Source: Candidatus Poribacteria bacterium (GTDB taxonomy: Bacteria; Poribacteria; WGA-4E; WGA-3G). Taken from it: DNA of 64,000 bases. Positions 16,327-25,428 of this stretch are shown here, in pieces. The position numbers were made by a program, and so were the translations under genes. Numbering within the stretch: the first letter of the stretch is position 1; every line of letters begins with the position of its first letter. The notes beneath the pieces are model-generated. The model had not been told where the DNA came from, ran no database searches, and saw nothing but the letters and a program-made list of their open reading frames with translations. The stretch is taken from assembly GCA_022826805.1 (NCBI GenBank), contig JAJDUH010000011.1, positions 30,012 through 94,011 of the forward strand, read 5' to 3'.

Positions 16327-19106
16327 AACACAAAATCTTTCTTTTTTCTTCGATCTTTTTGATATATCTCCTAATCTTAACCGTTTTAGACGGGCATCCG
16401 CTTGATGACAATCTGCCTGAGGGGGCAATTGCGAGATTCAGTCCTGGTGCTTCAGTGTTCACCGTTGCTTATTCCTCTGATGGAACGTTACTGGCGAGTG
16501 GCGGTGATGATAATGCCGTTATATTATGGGATGTTGCTACTCGGAGTCAACGAGAGATTTTCACAGAACACAGTGATTCGGTGATGTCGGTTGTATTTTC
16601 ACCCAATAGCAAGATACTGGCATCAGCAAGTCTTGATGGTTTTGTGAGACTGTGGGATATTACTTCTGAACGTGGTAGACGCATATCTCTGCCCCACAAT
16701 GGTTGGGTGAAGTCGGTTGCGTTTTCGCCTAATGGTAAAACGCTTGCCAGTGGTGGTGGAGATGAGAGCGGAACTCTTATGTGGTGGGATGTTTCTAAAA
16801 GTCAGCGTATTGTAACTATCCCGGGACACAGCAGTATTGTCGAGTCGGTTGCGTTTTCGCCTGATGGCGAGCTGCTTGCTTCAACAAGCCGTGATAAGAC
16901 TGTCAAGTTGTGGTATGCTGACGGACAGCGTCTACGCAAAAATCTCGCAAAACACAAGAATGTCGTATACGCGGTTGCGTTTTCACCCGATGGTAAGCTG
17001 CTTGCGACGAGTAGTCGTGATAAGACGATCAGACTCTGGAAGGTATCTTCTGGAGAAAATGTTGCCACTTTTCAAATTGGGAGGGACCGTTATGTTTACA
17101 GCGAAGCATTAGTTTTTTCCCCTGATGGACAGTACCTTGCTTCGGCCTGTGTGGATCACAGCGTCATACTGTGGGAGGTTGACAACCGCCGTGAGGTATC
17201 CACAATTCGGGGACATGACGGTGGGGTAACTTCAATAGCGTTCTCACCCGATGGAAGAACGCTTGCGACTGGCAGCCGCGATCGCACCATTTTACTCTGG
17301 AACCTTGCCTATTTCAATATCCTCCCATCGGATCCGATTCCTGCTCCCATATCAGCACCTGATTCGATTGTGGTAGACACAACACAACCTAAATCAGTCG
17401 ACTCTACCTCTACCGCTGCCCCTATATCTGCGTTAGAATCTGACTCCATCGTAGCAGACACAACACAACCTAAATCAGTTAACTCTAAACCGACTGCTCC
17501 TACCTCTATATCTGCGCCTGACTCCATCGTAGTAGACACAACACCGCCTAACATTGTAATTCTCTCACCTAAGGAGCGTATCGTGCCTCAAAATATCGAA
17601 CAACTACTTGTTCAAGGTGAGGTCGACGACGACAACAGTATTGGCGAGGTTAAAGTTAATGGTCGGGAAGTATGGGTCTCGGCAGAAGGAAGATTTACTG
17701 CGACAGTCCCACTCACCAAAGGCGAAAACGAGATCCGTATTATGGCAACAGACATGCACGGTAACATGGAGACAGAACGATTTACTATCGTGTGCCCCGT
17801 TGTGAATCCTCAGGCTCCTCCTGACCTTAATCCCCCAACAATCACGCTTGATGTGCCGAAACAGACAGAAGAGGCGGATTTAATTATACAAGGTCGTGTT
17901 ACCGATAATAGTGGCGTTGGCGAAGTCAAAGTCAACGACATGGCAGTATATGTGTCCGCGGATGGAATCTTCACGGCGACAGTCCCAGTTTCTTACGGTG
18001 AAACCGAAGTTCGTGTTACGGCAACGGACGTACAAGGTAATATGGAGACGAACCGATTTGCTGTTTTTCGGAAATTTCCGCCAATCGACGATGTAGGGCC
18101 TGAGATTCGCATTCTCGAACCAGTGTATAACCGCATGCGTGGGATTCGACGTGAAATCCATATAAATGCTGAGTATATCGCTGTTGCTGGTACCGTCACC
18201 GACCCCAGTGGTGTAGCGGAAGTTAGGATTAATGGAATTGAAGTAGAACTAACAGGGCATCTTTTCACTGTGGGAGTTGAGCTAATTCGTGGTGATAATG
18301 TTGTTCGTATCACAGCAGTAGACAAACTGGGCAACGATTCTGAGGAGAAAATCCTTATTTTCCGTCCATACTCAGATCCAATTATAAGGAAAGGAAAGGA
18401 TCATGCGCTGTTGTTTGCTGTTGAAGACTATGACCATTGGCCCAAACTTCATAAACCCGTTTCCGACGCAGAAACGATACAGCATGATTTAGAGACGTTA
18501 TACGGTTTCCAAACAAGGTTAATCAAGAACCCAACGCAAGCAGATATCTTTCAAGCGATCCGTGAGTACGCTGAAATGGGTTACAGTGATGACGACCAGT
18601 TGTTCGTCTTTTTTGCCGGGCACGGGTACTTTGATGATACGTTCAAGGGAGGGTATCTTGTCGCACGAGATACACAACTGCCAAATCAAGACGTTGCAAT
18701 GCTGAGTTACGTTTCACACTCAGTGATCCGCGATATTATTGATAGAATGAACTGTAAACATATATTTTTGGTGCTGGATACTTGTTACAGTGGAACATTC
18801 GATCGACTCATCGCCATACGCGGTAAAGCAGAAGATGAACAACTTATAGAGGGGGATATTAAGCGAAAATTTCAATACACGACTCGGTGGTACTTAACAT
18901 CAGGAGGTAAGGAGATTGTCTATGATGAGTCCTCGTTTGTTCATCAATTTCTTGAAGCCTTGCGAAGTAAAGGCGGTGCTGATAATATCCTAACTATTGA
19001 TGAGATATTGAGTTATGTCATGAAACTTGTTAAACCCAAACCGCGTGCAAGCGGATTTGGTAGCGATGAACCGGGAAGTGATTTCTTGTTCTTTGCGATA
19101 GAATGA
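16323..19106 (+). CDS. exported WD40 - Ig-like - caspase (peptidase C14) protein
   Basis: A 927-residue multidomain protein. Residues 1-25 look like a signal peptide or anchor. Seven WD40 repeats fill about 35-328, enough for a full seven-bladed propeller; each has F-S-P-D/N-G and a final LW. A low-complexity linker (329-413) contains three near-copies of SAPDSIVVDTT. Three related bacterial Ig-like domains follow (410-492, 503-584, 592-682), each with the E-V-K/R-V/I-N and G-x-N pattern. The C-terminal caspase-like domain (692-927) has catalytic H767 in FAGHG and C821 in LDTCYSG. The propeller probably senses or docks, and the caspase cleaves proteins. It is coupled to the upstream lipoprotein by a 4-base overlap. 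Confidence 0.9.
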   Translation: MKHKIFLFSSIFLIYLLILTVLDGHPLDDNLPEGAIARFSPGASVFTVAYSSDGTLLASGGDDNAVILWDVATRSQREIFTEHSDSVMSVVFSPNSKILASASLDGFVRLWDITSERGRRISLPHNGWVKSVAFSPNGKTLASGGGDESGTLMWWDVSKSQRIVTIPGHSSIVESVAFSPDGELLASTSRDKTVKLWYADGQRLRKNLAKHKNVVYAVAFSPDGKLLATSSRDKTIRLWKVSSGENVATFQIGRDRYVYSEALVFSPDGQYLASACVDHSVILWEVDNRREVSTIRGHDGGVTSIAFSPDGRTLATGSRDRTILLWNLAYFNILPSDPIPAPISAPDSIVVDTTQPKSVDSTSTAAPISALESDSIVADTTQPKSVNSKPTAPTSISAPDSIVVDTTPPNIVILSPKERIVPQNIEQLLVQGEVDDDNSIGEVKVNGREVWVSAEGRFTATVPLTKGENEIRIMATDMHGNMETERFTIVCPVVNPQAPPDLNPPTITLDVPKQTEEADLIIQGRVTDNSGVGEVKVNDMAVYVSADGIFTATVPVSYGETEVRVTATDVQGNMETNRFAVFRKFPPIDDVGPEIRILEPVYNRMRGIRREIHINAEYIAVAGTVTDPSGVAEVRINGIEVELTGHLFTVGVELIRGDNVVRITAVDKLGNDSEEKILIFRPYSDPIIRKGKDHALLFAVEDYDHWPKLHKPVSDAETIQHDLETLYGFQTRLIKNPTQADIFQAIREYAEMGYSDDDQLFVFFAGHGYFDDTFKGGYLVARDTQLPNQDVAMLSYVSHSVIRDIIDRMNCKHIFLVLDTCYSGTFDRLIAIRGKAEDEQLIEGDIKRKFQYTTRWYLTSGGKEIVYDESSFVHQFLEALRSKGGADNILTIDEILSYVMKLVKPKPRASGFGSDEPGSDFLFFAIE

Positions 19107-19140
19107 GATAATCAACCTTTTTTATAAGGAGAATGAACCT

Positions 19141-20868
19141 ATGCGAAAAATGTTTTTTATTTTTCTGATTGTATTTTCAACAATCTTTACGTCATCCGCG
19201 AGTTTGGCACTGCCGGGGTGGGTTGTGTATGAACTCAAAAAATATCCACTTGAAACATACCTGTTTTATGTCGGCAGGAGTGATGGAACCGGGACGGTAG
19301 CGTTCAGAACAGCTACCGCTGAGGCGCATAAAAGAGTCGCTAATCATATCCTTGAAAAAGCCTCGGGCATCATTCACTATAACAAGGATGACTTGGAGTA
19401 CGACATGGTTCGGGAGCACTATAGTGCGGTTCTCGAAGATTATTGCTCGCAGCGGCAAGAAAGTCCTGCGCTCAACTTAGAAGGCTTTAGCATTCGGAAT
19501 CTTTCTGTTGATATGGCGCGCACCGATCAAGAGACGTACGCCTTCGCTTACATTAAGCGGGACAAACTGAAAAGCATCTACGCTAAACATGCAGAGGAAC
19601 TACAAGAAAAAATTAAACTCCGCCTTGAAATTGCCAAAGACTTCGAGGAAAATATGAACATCAAAAGCGCGGTAGGCACCTATCTACGCACCTATCCGCT
19701 CTATGAGTCGCTCAAGGAGGCAGAAATTATTCAGATTGGTGCGGAATACTCCACTGATTTTCGCAAGGCGTTCAGACGTATGGCAGACGCAGCGACCCGA
19801 ATGAGTGACAAGCTATGGTCACATAGGCAGGTGATTCGGCATGTCGAAGAACTGACAAAAGAAGTCATCGTTAACTTCAACGATGTTTGCCGAGTCGTTA
19901 ATGATCAACTATCACAGCAGATGTCCTCGTTGAGTGGTAATGTTGCGGTGCATCCGTTGATTTATCAAGATTCCGAGATGCCGAGTCCATTCGCAGAAGA
20001 GTTCACCAGTTATTTTCAGCAGGAACTGAAGTGGACGGTCATTGATGCAATGCGTGACTTTGAGAACACCCAATACGACCTCCATCATATTGACCAAGAT
20101 TTACCGATGCGCCTGAGTCCGACCTGTTGGGAAAACGGAGATGAGGTTACAATCCGTGCGATATTGCGCGATGTAAAAACTGGTGAGTTTCTCGCCAGTG
20201 CTGTCGCGCGATATTTGAAATCTCAACAGCGCGAGGCGATTACCTATAAGCCACGTAGGTATGAACAAGTTCAGGTAGAAAAAGAAACTTTCAAACCTCG
20301 ATATTATATGACCGAACCTGTCAGTAGTGATACCGAAAAGACTACACCTAACGTTCTCATTGAGCACCTGTTTTCTCCGATTGGCGGATTAGAGGTTGAT
20401 GTGTGGACAGGCGAAGGGCGTGACCACGTGTATTACACTGAAGGGGATAGGGTGAAAATCTACGCGCGCGTGAATCAACCAGCGTATCTCCGATTGCTCT
20501 ATACTCTTGCTGATCAGAGACGCACACTGCTGATTGATAACTATTACATTGATGCCTTAGAGGTAAATAGTGCTGTAGAAATCGGTACCTTCCGGTGTGT
20601 CCCACCTTTGGGAACGGAATTTTTGGTTGTTGCCGCACGAACAGAAAAATTTCCAGCAATTCAGACGCGTGAGGAAAATGGGTATCATCTCCTTGTGGAT
20701 CAAGATGCAGAAATGGCTGTGCAGAGTTTTCGTGGGCTGCCCCGTGGTCTACAACTCATACCTGAAGAATCCAGTGAACAGCAATTTGTTGATCCGCCGC
20801 AAAACGACGAACAACCCACTTTTCAGCAGAGCGAGGCACAACTGATGCTAACCATCATGGAAAAATGA
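19141..20868 (+). CDS. exported LPP20-like / DUF4384 domain protein
   Basis: A 575-residue protein with a cleavable-looking signal peptide (about residues 1-24, ending SLALPGW). Residues 38-140 (FYVGRSDGTG, then ATAEAHKRVANHIL) resemble LPP20/FlgT-type N-domains. A long helical part follows (140-270). The C-terminal domain at about 410-525 (GRDHVYYTEGDRVKIYARVN, then LRLLYTLADQ) matches DUF4384, which is often found with caspase-like proteases. It begins 34 bases after the caspase stop with AAGGAGAATG upstream, so it is probably a functional partner in the same operon. Confidence 0.78.
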   Translation: MRKMFFIFLIVFSTIFTSSASLALPGWVVYELKKYPLETYLFYVGRSDGTGTVAFRTATAEAHKRVANHILEKASGIIHYNKDDLEYDMVREHYSAVLEDYCSQRQESPALNLEGFSIRNLSVDMARTDQETYAFAYIKRDKLKSIYAKHAEELQEKIKLRLEIAKDFEENMNIKSAVGTYLRTYPLYESLKEAEIIQIGAEYSTDFRKAFRRMADAATRMSDKLWSHRQVIRHVEELTKEVIVNFNDVCRVVNDQLSQQMSSLSGNVAVHPLIYQDSEMPSPFAEEFTSYFQQELKWTVIDAMRDFENTQYDLHHIDQDLPMRLSPTCWENGDEVTIRAILRDVKTGEFLASAVARYLKSQQREAITYKPRRYEQVQVEKETFKPRYYMTEPVSSDTEKTTPNVLIEHLFSPIGGLEVDVWTGEGRDHVYYTEGDRVKIYARVNQPAYLRLLYTLADQRRTLLIDNYYIDALEVNSAVEIGTFRCVPPLGTEFLVVAARTEKFPAIQTREENGYHLLVDQDAEMAVQSFRGLPRGLQLIPEESSEQQFVDPPQNDEQPTFQQSEAQLMLTIMEK

Positions 20869-20882
20869 GGTGAGAAGCTGGC

Positions 20883-21338
20883 ATGTTACAGAAGTTGCTA
20901 TGCGTCTGTTTGCTGACGAGCTGCGTTATCGGTTGTACGATCGAGGCCCCTGACGACGGCAATGAAGAATCGTTAGTCCCAACGCCGCCAGTCTTAGCCG
21001 AGAATCAGATGGTAGATGTTGTTGAGAATGCTAATGAGTGTTTGTCCGATTTTCATGGCGAGCATATTAGTGGTGAACTTATTTCGAAAAACTCTGAGCG
21101 TAAAACCATACGCGTTAACAAAGAGATGCTCATATATTACTATACTTTGAATTTAATGCTAAGCGAGTCAACCTTTATCAATATTGTCCTCGAAGAAGCA
21201 GTTCTCGCTCATTCCGAGGAAGTGGGATGGCAAATCCTTAATGGTGATTTTTTATTGGTGAAGTTAGACAACATATTAGAACCCGGAACATGGAAAGAGG
21301 GTTTGGTAAAAAACCTAACCCGAAATATCACCTTTTAA
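20883..21338 (+). CDS. small lipoprotein closing the caspase operon
   Basis: A 151-residue protein with signal peptide and lipobox (VIGC, Cys about residue 18), an acidic and proline-rich linker (19-40) and a small alpha/beta domain. No family is recognised. It starts 14 bases after the DUF4384 gene, in line with co-transcription. With the first gene it brackets the caspase and DUF4384 genes between two lipoproteins. Confidence 0.65.
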   Translation: MLQKLLCVCLLTSCVIGCTIEAPDDGNEESLVPTPPVLAENQMVDVVENANECLSDFHGEHISGELISKNSERKTIRVNKEMLIYYYTLNLMLSESTFINIVLEEAVLAHSEEVGWQILNGDFLLVKLDNILEPGTWKEGLVKNLTRNITF

Positions 21339-21687
21339 GATCCCGGATCCGTTTATCATCGAAGACGAATAGGTTATACTCGTAAAGAAGCTCTGAACTT
21401 ATTCATGTGTTAGGATTCTATGACGTCGAAAATTGGATGCTCTTTTCTTACTTTCCTTTTGTGTTAGGATCTCCGGATCTTCAATATGTGTTCATTTTTA
21501 TAGTAAATTCTAAAAATAAATAGACCCTTCTCGGTAGACAAAGTTTCCAAATTCCCCCTGATAAGGGCAGTGAATGCCCTAAGGCATTCATACCGTTGAT
21601 TCGTTAGGGGGGTTGAGTATTATTTGAGAGTGTTCAAATAATTCTAAAACCTACCATAGATGAATTTTCAGACATCGGAGAGGCACT
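21339..21687. other. gene-free stretch with a palindromic repeat
   Basis: I see no coding frame here. A GTGTTAGGAT word occurs twice (near 21406 and 21461). The repeat element at 21554-21611 is described separately. The ribosome binding site GGAGAGG for the kinase is at 21677-21683. Confidence 0.6.
21554..21611. repeat. nested hairpin repeat, copy A
   Basis: Outer arms CCCCCT (21554-21559) and AGGGGG (21606-21611) enclose an inner hairpin GAATGCC-CTAA-GGCATTC (21572-21589), followed by ATACCGTTGATTC (21590-21602). Copy B at 57977-58036 has the same plan and the same 13-base tail but different stem bases that still pair. The left arm region CCCCCTGATAAGGG also occurs, reversed, inside the restriction-modification gene at 60817-60834. 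Confidence 0.7.
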
Positions 21688-22740
21688 TTGATTACCGAAG
21701 CGCGCTTGGAGACAATTCTCAACCAATTTCACGCCCAGCGTATCTTGGTTGTCGGCGATTTTTATCTTGATGCTTATTGGCACATAGACAAAACTCGGTC
21801 CACGCTGTCCCTGGAAACGCCTTGGCATACCAATCCTGTCGTTGAGCAACGCTATAGTCCCGGCGCCGCAGGAACAGTTACAAACAATCTAAAAGCGTTG
21901 GGTGTAGATGACGTCTACACACTCGGTGTAATAGGTGAAGATGGATTTGGCGGTACACTCCTTAGTTGTTTGCAAACAAACGGATGCCTTACCGATTTTA
22001 TGGTACGCGCACCAAATTGGGTTACACCTACCTATCTCAAACCGATACACCGTGGTTATGAAGGCGTGGAGACGGAGGGCCCCCGGTTTGATATTGAGAA
22101 CCAATCGTCGATGATAGAAAGTGTTGAAGCCACAGTTATTGAGGCACTGCAAGCCTGTGTTCCTCGTGTTGATGGCATAATTGTTGGCGATCAGATGCCG
22201 ATTGAGAACTTAGGTGTTATCACGAACCGTGTGAGAGCGGAATTGGGCAGATTAGCCTTGGAGTATCCTGAAAAGATTTTTTTCGCCGACTCCCGCACGC
22301 GGATTGGCGCGTATCGAAATGTGATTATTAAGCCGAACCGGTTTGAGGCAAAACGTGCTGTTCAGCGGGAATGGAGTGGACAGGAAGTTGACATTGAAGC
22401 AGCAAAACAGTGCGCTGTTACCCTCGCACAACAGACGCAAAACACGGTATATATCACCCTTGGTGAAGATGGGATCCTTGTCTACTATAATGGAAGATTT
22501 ACGCATGTCCCAGGCGTTCCTGTTGATGGCGAAATTGATCCGGTTGGGGCGGGTGACAGCGTTTCTGCAGGGCTTGTGGCAACACTCTGTAGCCTCCGTA
22601 CTTCACAAGAGGACGCAGCAGTTGAAGCAGCTTATTTGGGGAATCTGGTGGCTTCGATTACGATTACCAAGATCGGGACCACTGGCACAGCATCCGCAGT
22701 GGAAGTCTTGGAACGCCATCGGCACTACATAAACCTATGA
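21688..22740 (+). CDS. PfkB-family sugar kinase (RfaE/HldE N-domain type)
   Basis: A 350-residue ribokinase-fold kinase. VVGDFYLDAYWHID, GAAGTVTNNLKALG and the anion-hole signature DPVGAGDSVSAG near residue 288 are typical of PfkB enzymes, and the overall pattern resembles the heptose 7-phosphate kinase half of HldE. There is no cytidylyltransferase half, so if it works on heptose the other activity lies elsewhere. The start is TTG at 21688, since no ATG lies near and GGAGAGG sits five bases upstream. Its stop overlaps the nitroreductase ATG. Confidence 0.85.
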   Translation: MITEARLETILNQFHAQRILVVGDFYLDAYWHIDKTRSTLSLETPWHTNPVVEQRYSPGAAGTVTNNLKALGVDDVYTLGVIGEDGFGGTLLSCLQTNGCLTDFMVRAPNWVTPTYLKPIHRGYEGVETEGPRFDIENQSSMIESVEATVIEALQACVPRVDGIIVGDQMPIENLGVITNRVRAELGRLALEYPEKIFFADSRTRIGAYRNVIIKPNRFEAKRAVQREWSGQEVDIEAAKQCAVTLAQQTQNTVYITLGEDGILVYYNGRFTHVPGVPVDGEIDPVGAGDSVSAGLVATLCSLRTSQEDAAVEAAYLGNLVASITITKIGTTGTASAVEVLERHRHYINL

Positions 22741-23507
22741 ATGTCTTTGAAGCTATAATCCAGCGCCGGAGCCATCGCGGAACATTTCAGAAACGCCCAG
22801 TAGAGGTTGATGACTTTGAGAAACTCATTGAGGCTGCGCGATGGGCACCCTCACCGTTTAATGTCCAACCTTGGGAACTCGTGTTCATTCAGGATGCGGA
22901 GGGAAAATCTGCACTCGCAGATCTGACAGAACGTGCTGTTGTTGAGCAATTTAAAGATGCCAAGTTTCTCGATGACAACAGTCGTTGGATGCGTCTCACG
23001 GAGGCAGAATTACAAGAGCAGGGTGATGGCGTGCTACTCACAGAGCACGTTACCTTACCAAAGCCACTGCAGGATGCTCCAGAAAAGCTATTGCAAGGAT
23101 TATTGAAAAACGCCAAATCGTTTACACTTTTGGGGCATTTAGGGGCAGGAAAGATACCCGCTAAAGAGATCGCACTACAGGTGCGCGAGGCACCGCTGCT
23201 TATGTTGATTACGATGAATTGCAAGAGATTTCCACCCGGTGAAGGCGGAACTCGGTGGATGTGGTTGAGTATGGGGATGTTAATTCAGAATGTCCTTCTT
23301 GCTGCGACTGCCTTGGACATTGGTGTGCAGTTTGTCAGTGCGCCTTTAGAACGCGCAGCAGACCGAGAGCAGATCCGCCAACTTTTTAATATTCCTATTT
23401 TCCATGAGGTAATTACGCTTCTCAGGATGGGGTATGTTGAGAAGGAGACTGGAGACTCTGTCCGGTTACCGACCTCAGAGTTTGTGCACTTTGAAAAGGT
23501 GAAATAG
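22737..23507 (+). CDS. nitroreductase family protein
   Basis: A 256-residue FMN-dependent oxidoreductase. The N-terminus (FEAIIQRRSHRGTF, then AARWAPSPFNVQPWEL) is the classic FMN phosphate and ring-binding region, and the C-terminal part (HEVITLLRMGYVEK) matches the end of the fold. A middle segment of about 60 residues (90-150) is longer than in compact nitroreductases and may be a substrate lid. It is translationally coupled to the sugar kinase through an ATGA overlap. Substrate unknown. Confidence 0.87.
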   Translation: MNVFEAIIQRRSHRGTFQKRPVEVDDFEKLIEAARWAPSPFNVQPWELVFIQDAEGKSALADLTERAVVEQFKDAKFLDDNSRWMRLTEAELQEQGDGVLLTEHVTLPKPLQDAPEKLLQGLLKNAKSFTLLGHLGAGKIPAKEIALQVREAPLLMLITMNCKRFPPGEGGTRWMWLSMGMLIQNVLLAATALDIGVQFVSAPLERAADREQIRQLFNIPIFHEVITLLRMGYVEKETGDSVRLPTSEFVHFEKVK

Positions 23508-23528
23508 ACACAGAATTTTGATAATATG

Positions 23529-23548
23529 GGCGGGCAGGAGCACCCGCC
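23529..23548. terminator. GC-rich hairpin between convergent genes
   Basis: GGCGGG (23529-23534) pairs with CCCGCC (23543-23548) around an 8-base loop. It lies 22 bases after the nitroreductase stop and 26 bases after the stop of the small basic ORF on the other strand. No T run follows, so it may be a repeat as much as a terminator. Confidence 0.4.
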
Positions 23549-23573
23549 TCGACGGGGAGCCGGCATATGGAGC

Positions 23574-23687
23574 TTATTGATTCTGCAGTAGCTCTTTCAA
23601 TGTCGCTTTCTGTTTTTTCAGGCGTCGTTTTTGGCGTTGACGGATTTGTGTCCGACGCCGGACCTGCCCACTTTTACTTCTTGGCAT
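23574..23687 (-). CDS. 37-residue arginine/lysine-rich small protein
   Basis: On the minus strand an ATG at 23687 opens a 37-codon frame ending TAA at 23574. The product begins MPRSKSGQVRRRT and about 40% of its residues are R or K. AGGGGG, formed by the last codons of the upstream gene, lies seven bases before the ATG, and the start is only four bases after that gene's stop. The basic composition suggests binding to RNA or ribosomes. The upstream protein has a similarly basic N-terminus, which hints that the pair work together. I know no family for it. Confidence 0.55.
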   Translation of the reverse strand: MPRSKSGQVRRRTQIRQRQKRRLKKQKATLKELLQNQ

Positions 23688-23691
23688 AATT

Positions 23692-24966
23692 TTACCCCCT
23701 TTCTTCGATAGTTTTGGCGAGGTACATGAGTGCCGATGTACACTGTGCTTCTACCTCTACCATCGCAATACTGAGTTCTGCTTCTGAGCGTGCGTGTAGT
23801 TGAAGCCGTTCTTCGGTGACCCTGACATAACGTTCGTTCTCTACATCAACAAATTCGACCTGCTCTTCGCTCTCATTTACCAAAGCGTAATTGCGGAGTC
23901 CATTTTGTGAGGGTGCTTGGTCCGCCTGCTCTTCAAAACTCTCTTTTATTGCCAATCCATTAAAATTTTTATAGAGTGCGCGAGCAGGAAGTTCGTCAGG
24001 AGATACGGATGGTGGCGACTGTGGTGCTGCCTCTGGAGCGGGTGTTGCGGCACTTGTTTTATCAATCTCTGGATTTGGATCTAATGCGGGTTCCACTGTC
24101 TTAACTACCCTTGATTCTCTGGAATCGGGCGCCGTATACACAATACTGGTTTCTGTTTCCGCTTTGATTGTATCCAAAGACGAGGGTGCCGGTGCAGTAG
24201 CCTCGTTTTTAGGGCGTTTCTCATCTACACTGGTGCCGGAAAAAACAGAAATCTCTTGAGATGTGTCTGTATCTAAATGTTCATGTTCTAATACATCTGA
24301 AAGAATCTCTTTAACGCCATCGCGCCATTCAACAATTAGGTCTTGTTCTTCCACAAGTACCCGTAACGTTTCGATCCCGATTGTTTGAATCATTGGATGA
24401 AATGCCAATATTTCAGGTGGTGCTGCTTCAAAAAGGGAACGGGTAACAAAAGCTACCTCTGCGAGTTTTTGGTTGCCGGTCAACTTAAGACGGGTTTCAC
24501 ATGCTGTGAGTGCCTGTCCCAGTTGCTGCATGAATTCTGGTGTAACCAGATGTGGAAGGACTTCTGACCGAAAACTTTCACACGCTCGCTCTGCTTCCGA
24601 TGTTGAAGTGGGTTGCTCCTTAATTGCTACTGCTTCGTCCAATACACTTGTTGTGGAAATTGGTTTTTCTTCAACTAATTCATTTGCAGATGTATTTGGA
24701 CGGTCTCCTTCGTAGTCATTGAGCAGTTCCATTACCTGCGTATACATCAGTTCGGGATCGAAAAGAACGCCTTCGAGTTCTGGTTCAAGAAGTAATTGTC
24801 GGCTCTGTGAGATACAGGCATGTAAATGCTCCTCTTCTGATTTTTCATAGCGGAGCCTACGTTGCTTTTCGACAGCAAGCTGCTTTTGTCTGAATTTTTG
24901 GTCGCGTTTTCGCTTTTCGCGTTTCCGCGCTACATTTGCGGAGCGGCGCCCCTTTTTCTTTGCCAT
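23692..24966 (-). CDS. hypothetical protein with basic N-terminus and acidic low-complexity middle
   Basis: A 424-residue cytoplasmic protein of no recognised family. Residues 1-45 are very basic (KKKGRRSANVARKREKRKR), which suggests nucleic acid binding. About 45-230 is predicted helical; 230-330 is rich in E, P, S, T and A and probably disordered; 340-424 forms a small domain ending in helices. It is followed at four bases by the small basic ORF. No signal peptide or membrane segment is seen. Confidence 0.6.
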   Translation of the reverse strand: MAKKKGRRSANVARKREKRKRDQKFRQKQLAVEKQRRLRYEKSEEEHLHACISQSRQLLLEPELEGVLFDPELMYTQVMELLNDYEGDRPNTSANELVEEKPISTTSVLDEAVAIKEQPTSTSEAERACESFRSEVLPHLVTPEFMQQLGQALTACETRLKLTGNQKLAEVAFVTRSLFEAAPPEILAFHPMIQTIGIETLRVLVEEQDLIVEWRDGVKEILSDVLEHEHLDTDTSQEISVFSGTSVDEKRPKNEATAPAPSSLDTIKAETETSIVYTAPDSRESRVVKTVEPALDPNPEIDKTSAATPAPEAAPQSPPSVSPDELPARALYKNFNGLAIKESFEEQADQAPSQNGLRNYALVNESEEQVEFVDVENERYVRVTEERLQLHARSEAELSIAMVEVEAQCTSALMYLAKTIEERG

Positions 24967-25255
24967 GGTAGTGTGTTTTTGCTATTACTGGTGTAGTTGT
25001 TCGGTGGACACTTGTCAAAAGCTGCTCCGTATTCCAAACAGCCCGTAGCGTCGAGTTTAGTACATTACTTTAAGTATATACCAACATATTTTCATTGTCA
25101 AGTCTTAATTTTACAGGTGTTTCTAAAGTTTCGTAGAGAAATCTATAGTTTGTGTCATAAAAGAGATATCCAAACATGAAGTCACCTAAAATGGCGATTT
25201 TTATCCTGCCGATTTAGCAATTCTTGTGTGATGTATTACAATTTTTATGAGTAAC

Positions 25256-25284
25256 TTGCTTAACTGCAAAATATTTAGTATAAT
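25256..25284 (+). promoter_or_regulatory. promoter of the TonB-dependent receptor gene
   Basis: TTGCTT at 25256-25261 and TATAAT at 25279-25284 with a 17-base spacer. It predicts an untranslated leader of about 138 bases, long enough for control after transcription starts. Confidence 0.55.
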
Positions 25285-25395
25285 TATAATATGGTTTTGT
25301 GGGAAAAAGTAGATTATTCGCTGTGTTTCCTAATCTCATTAGTTTATGGAAACTTGTGTTTAATTTATCACTGGTTGTGAAATTGGTGGTAAAAC

Positions 25396-25411
25396 TTGGC
25401 ATTTATGCCAA
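25396..25411. promoter_or_regulatory. palindrome just upstream of the receptor ribosome binding site
   Basis: TTGGCAT-TT-ATGCCAA is a perfect 16-base palindrome ending 17 bases before the ATG and six bases before AAGGAAA. It could be a repressor site or an RNA hairpin that affects ribosome access. It does not match a Fur box that I can recognise. Confidence 0.4.
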
Positions 25412-25428
25412 AATCATAAGGAAAATTT

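Larger units (their letters stand above)
24967..25428. other. AT-rich divergent intergenic region
   Basis: There is no credible coding frame in these 462 bases. It must hold promoters for the leftward hypothetical gene and for the TonB receptor gene; only the latter (25256-25284) is readable. The leader of the receptor gene contains a palindrome at 25396-25411. Confidence 0.6.

Noticed and set aside
17340..17545. Three near-copies of a 60-100 base DNA repeat in the WD40-caspase gene
   Set aside because: They are internal linker repeats (SAPDSIVVDTT type) in one protein, a common product of slippage, and not a separate mobile repeat.
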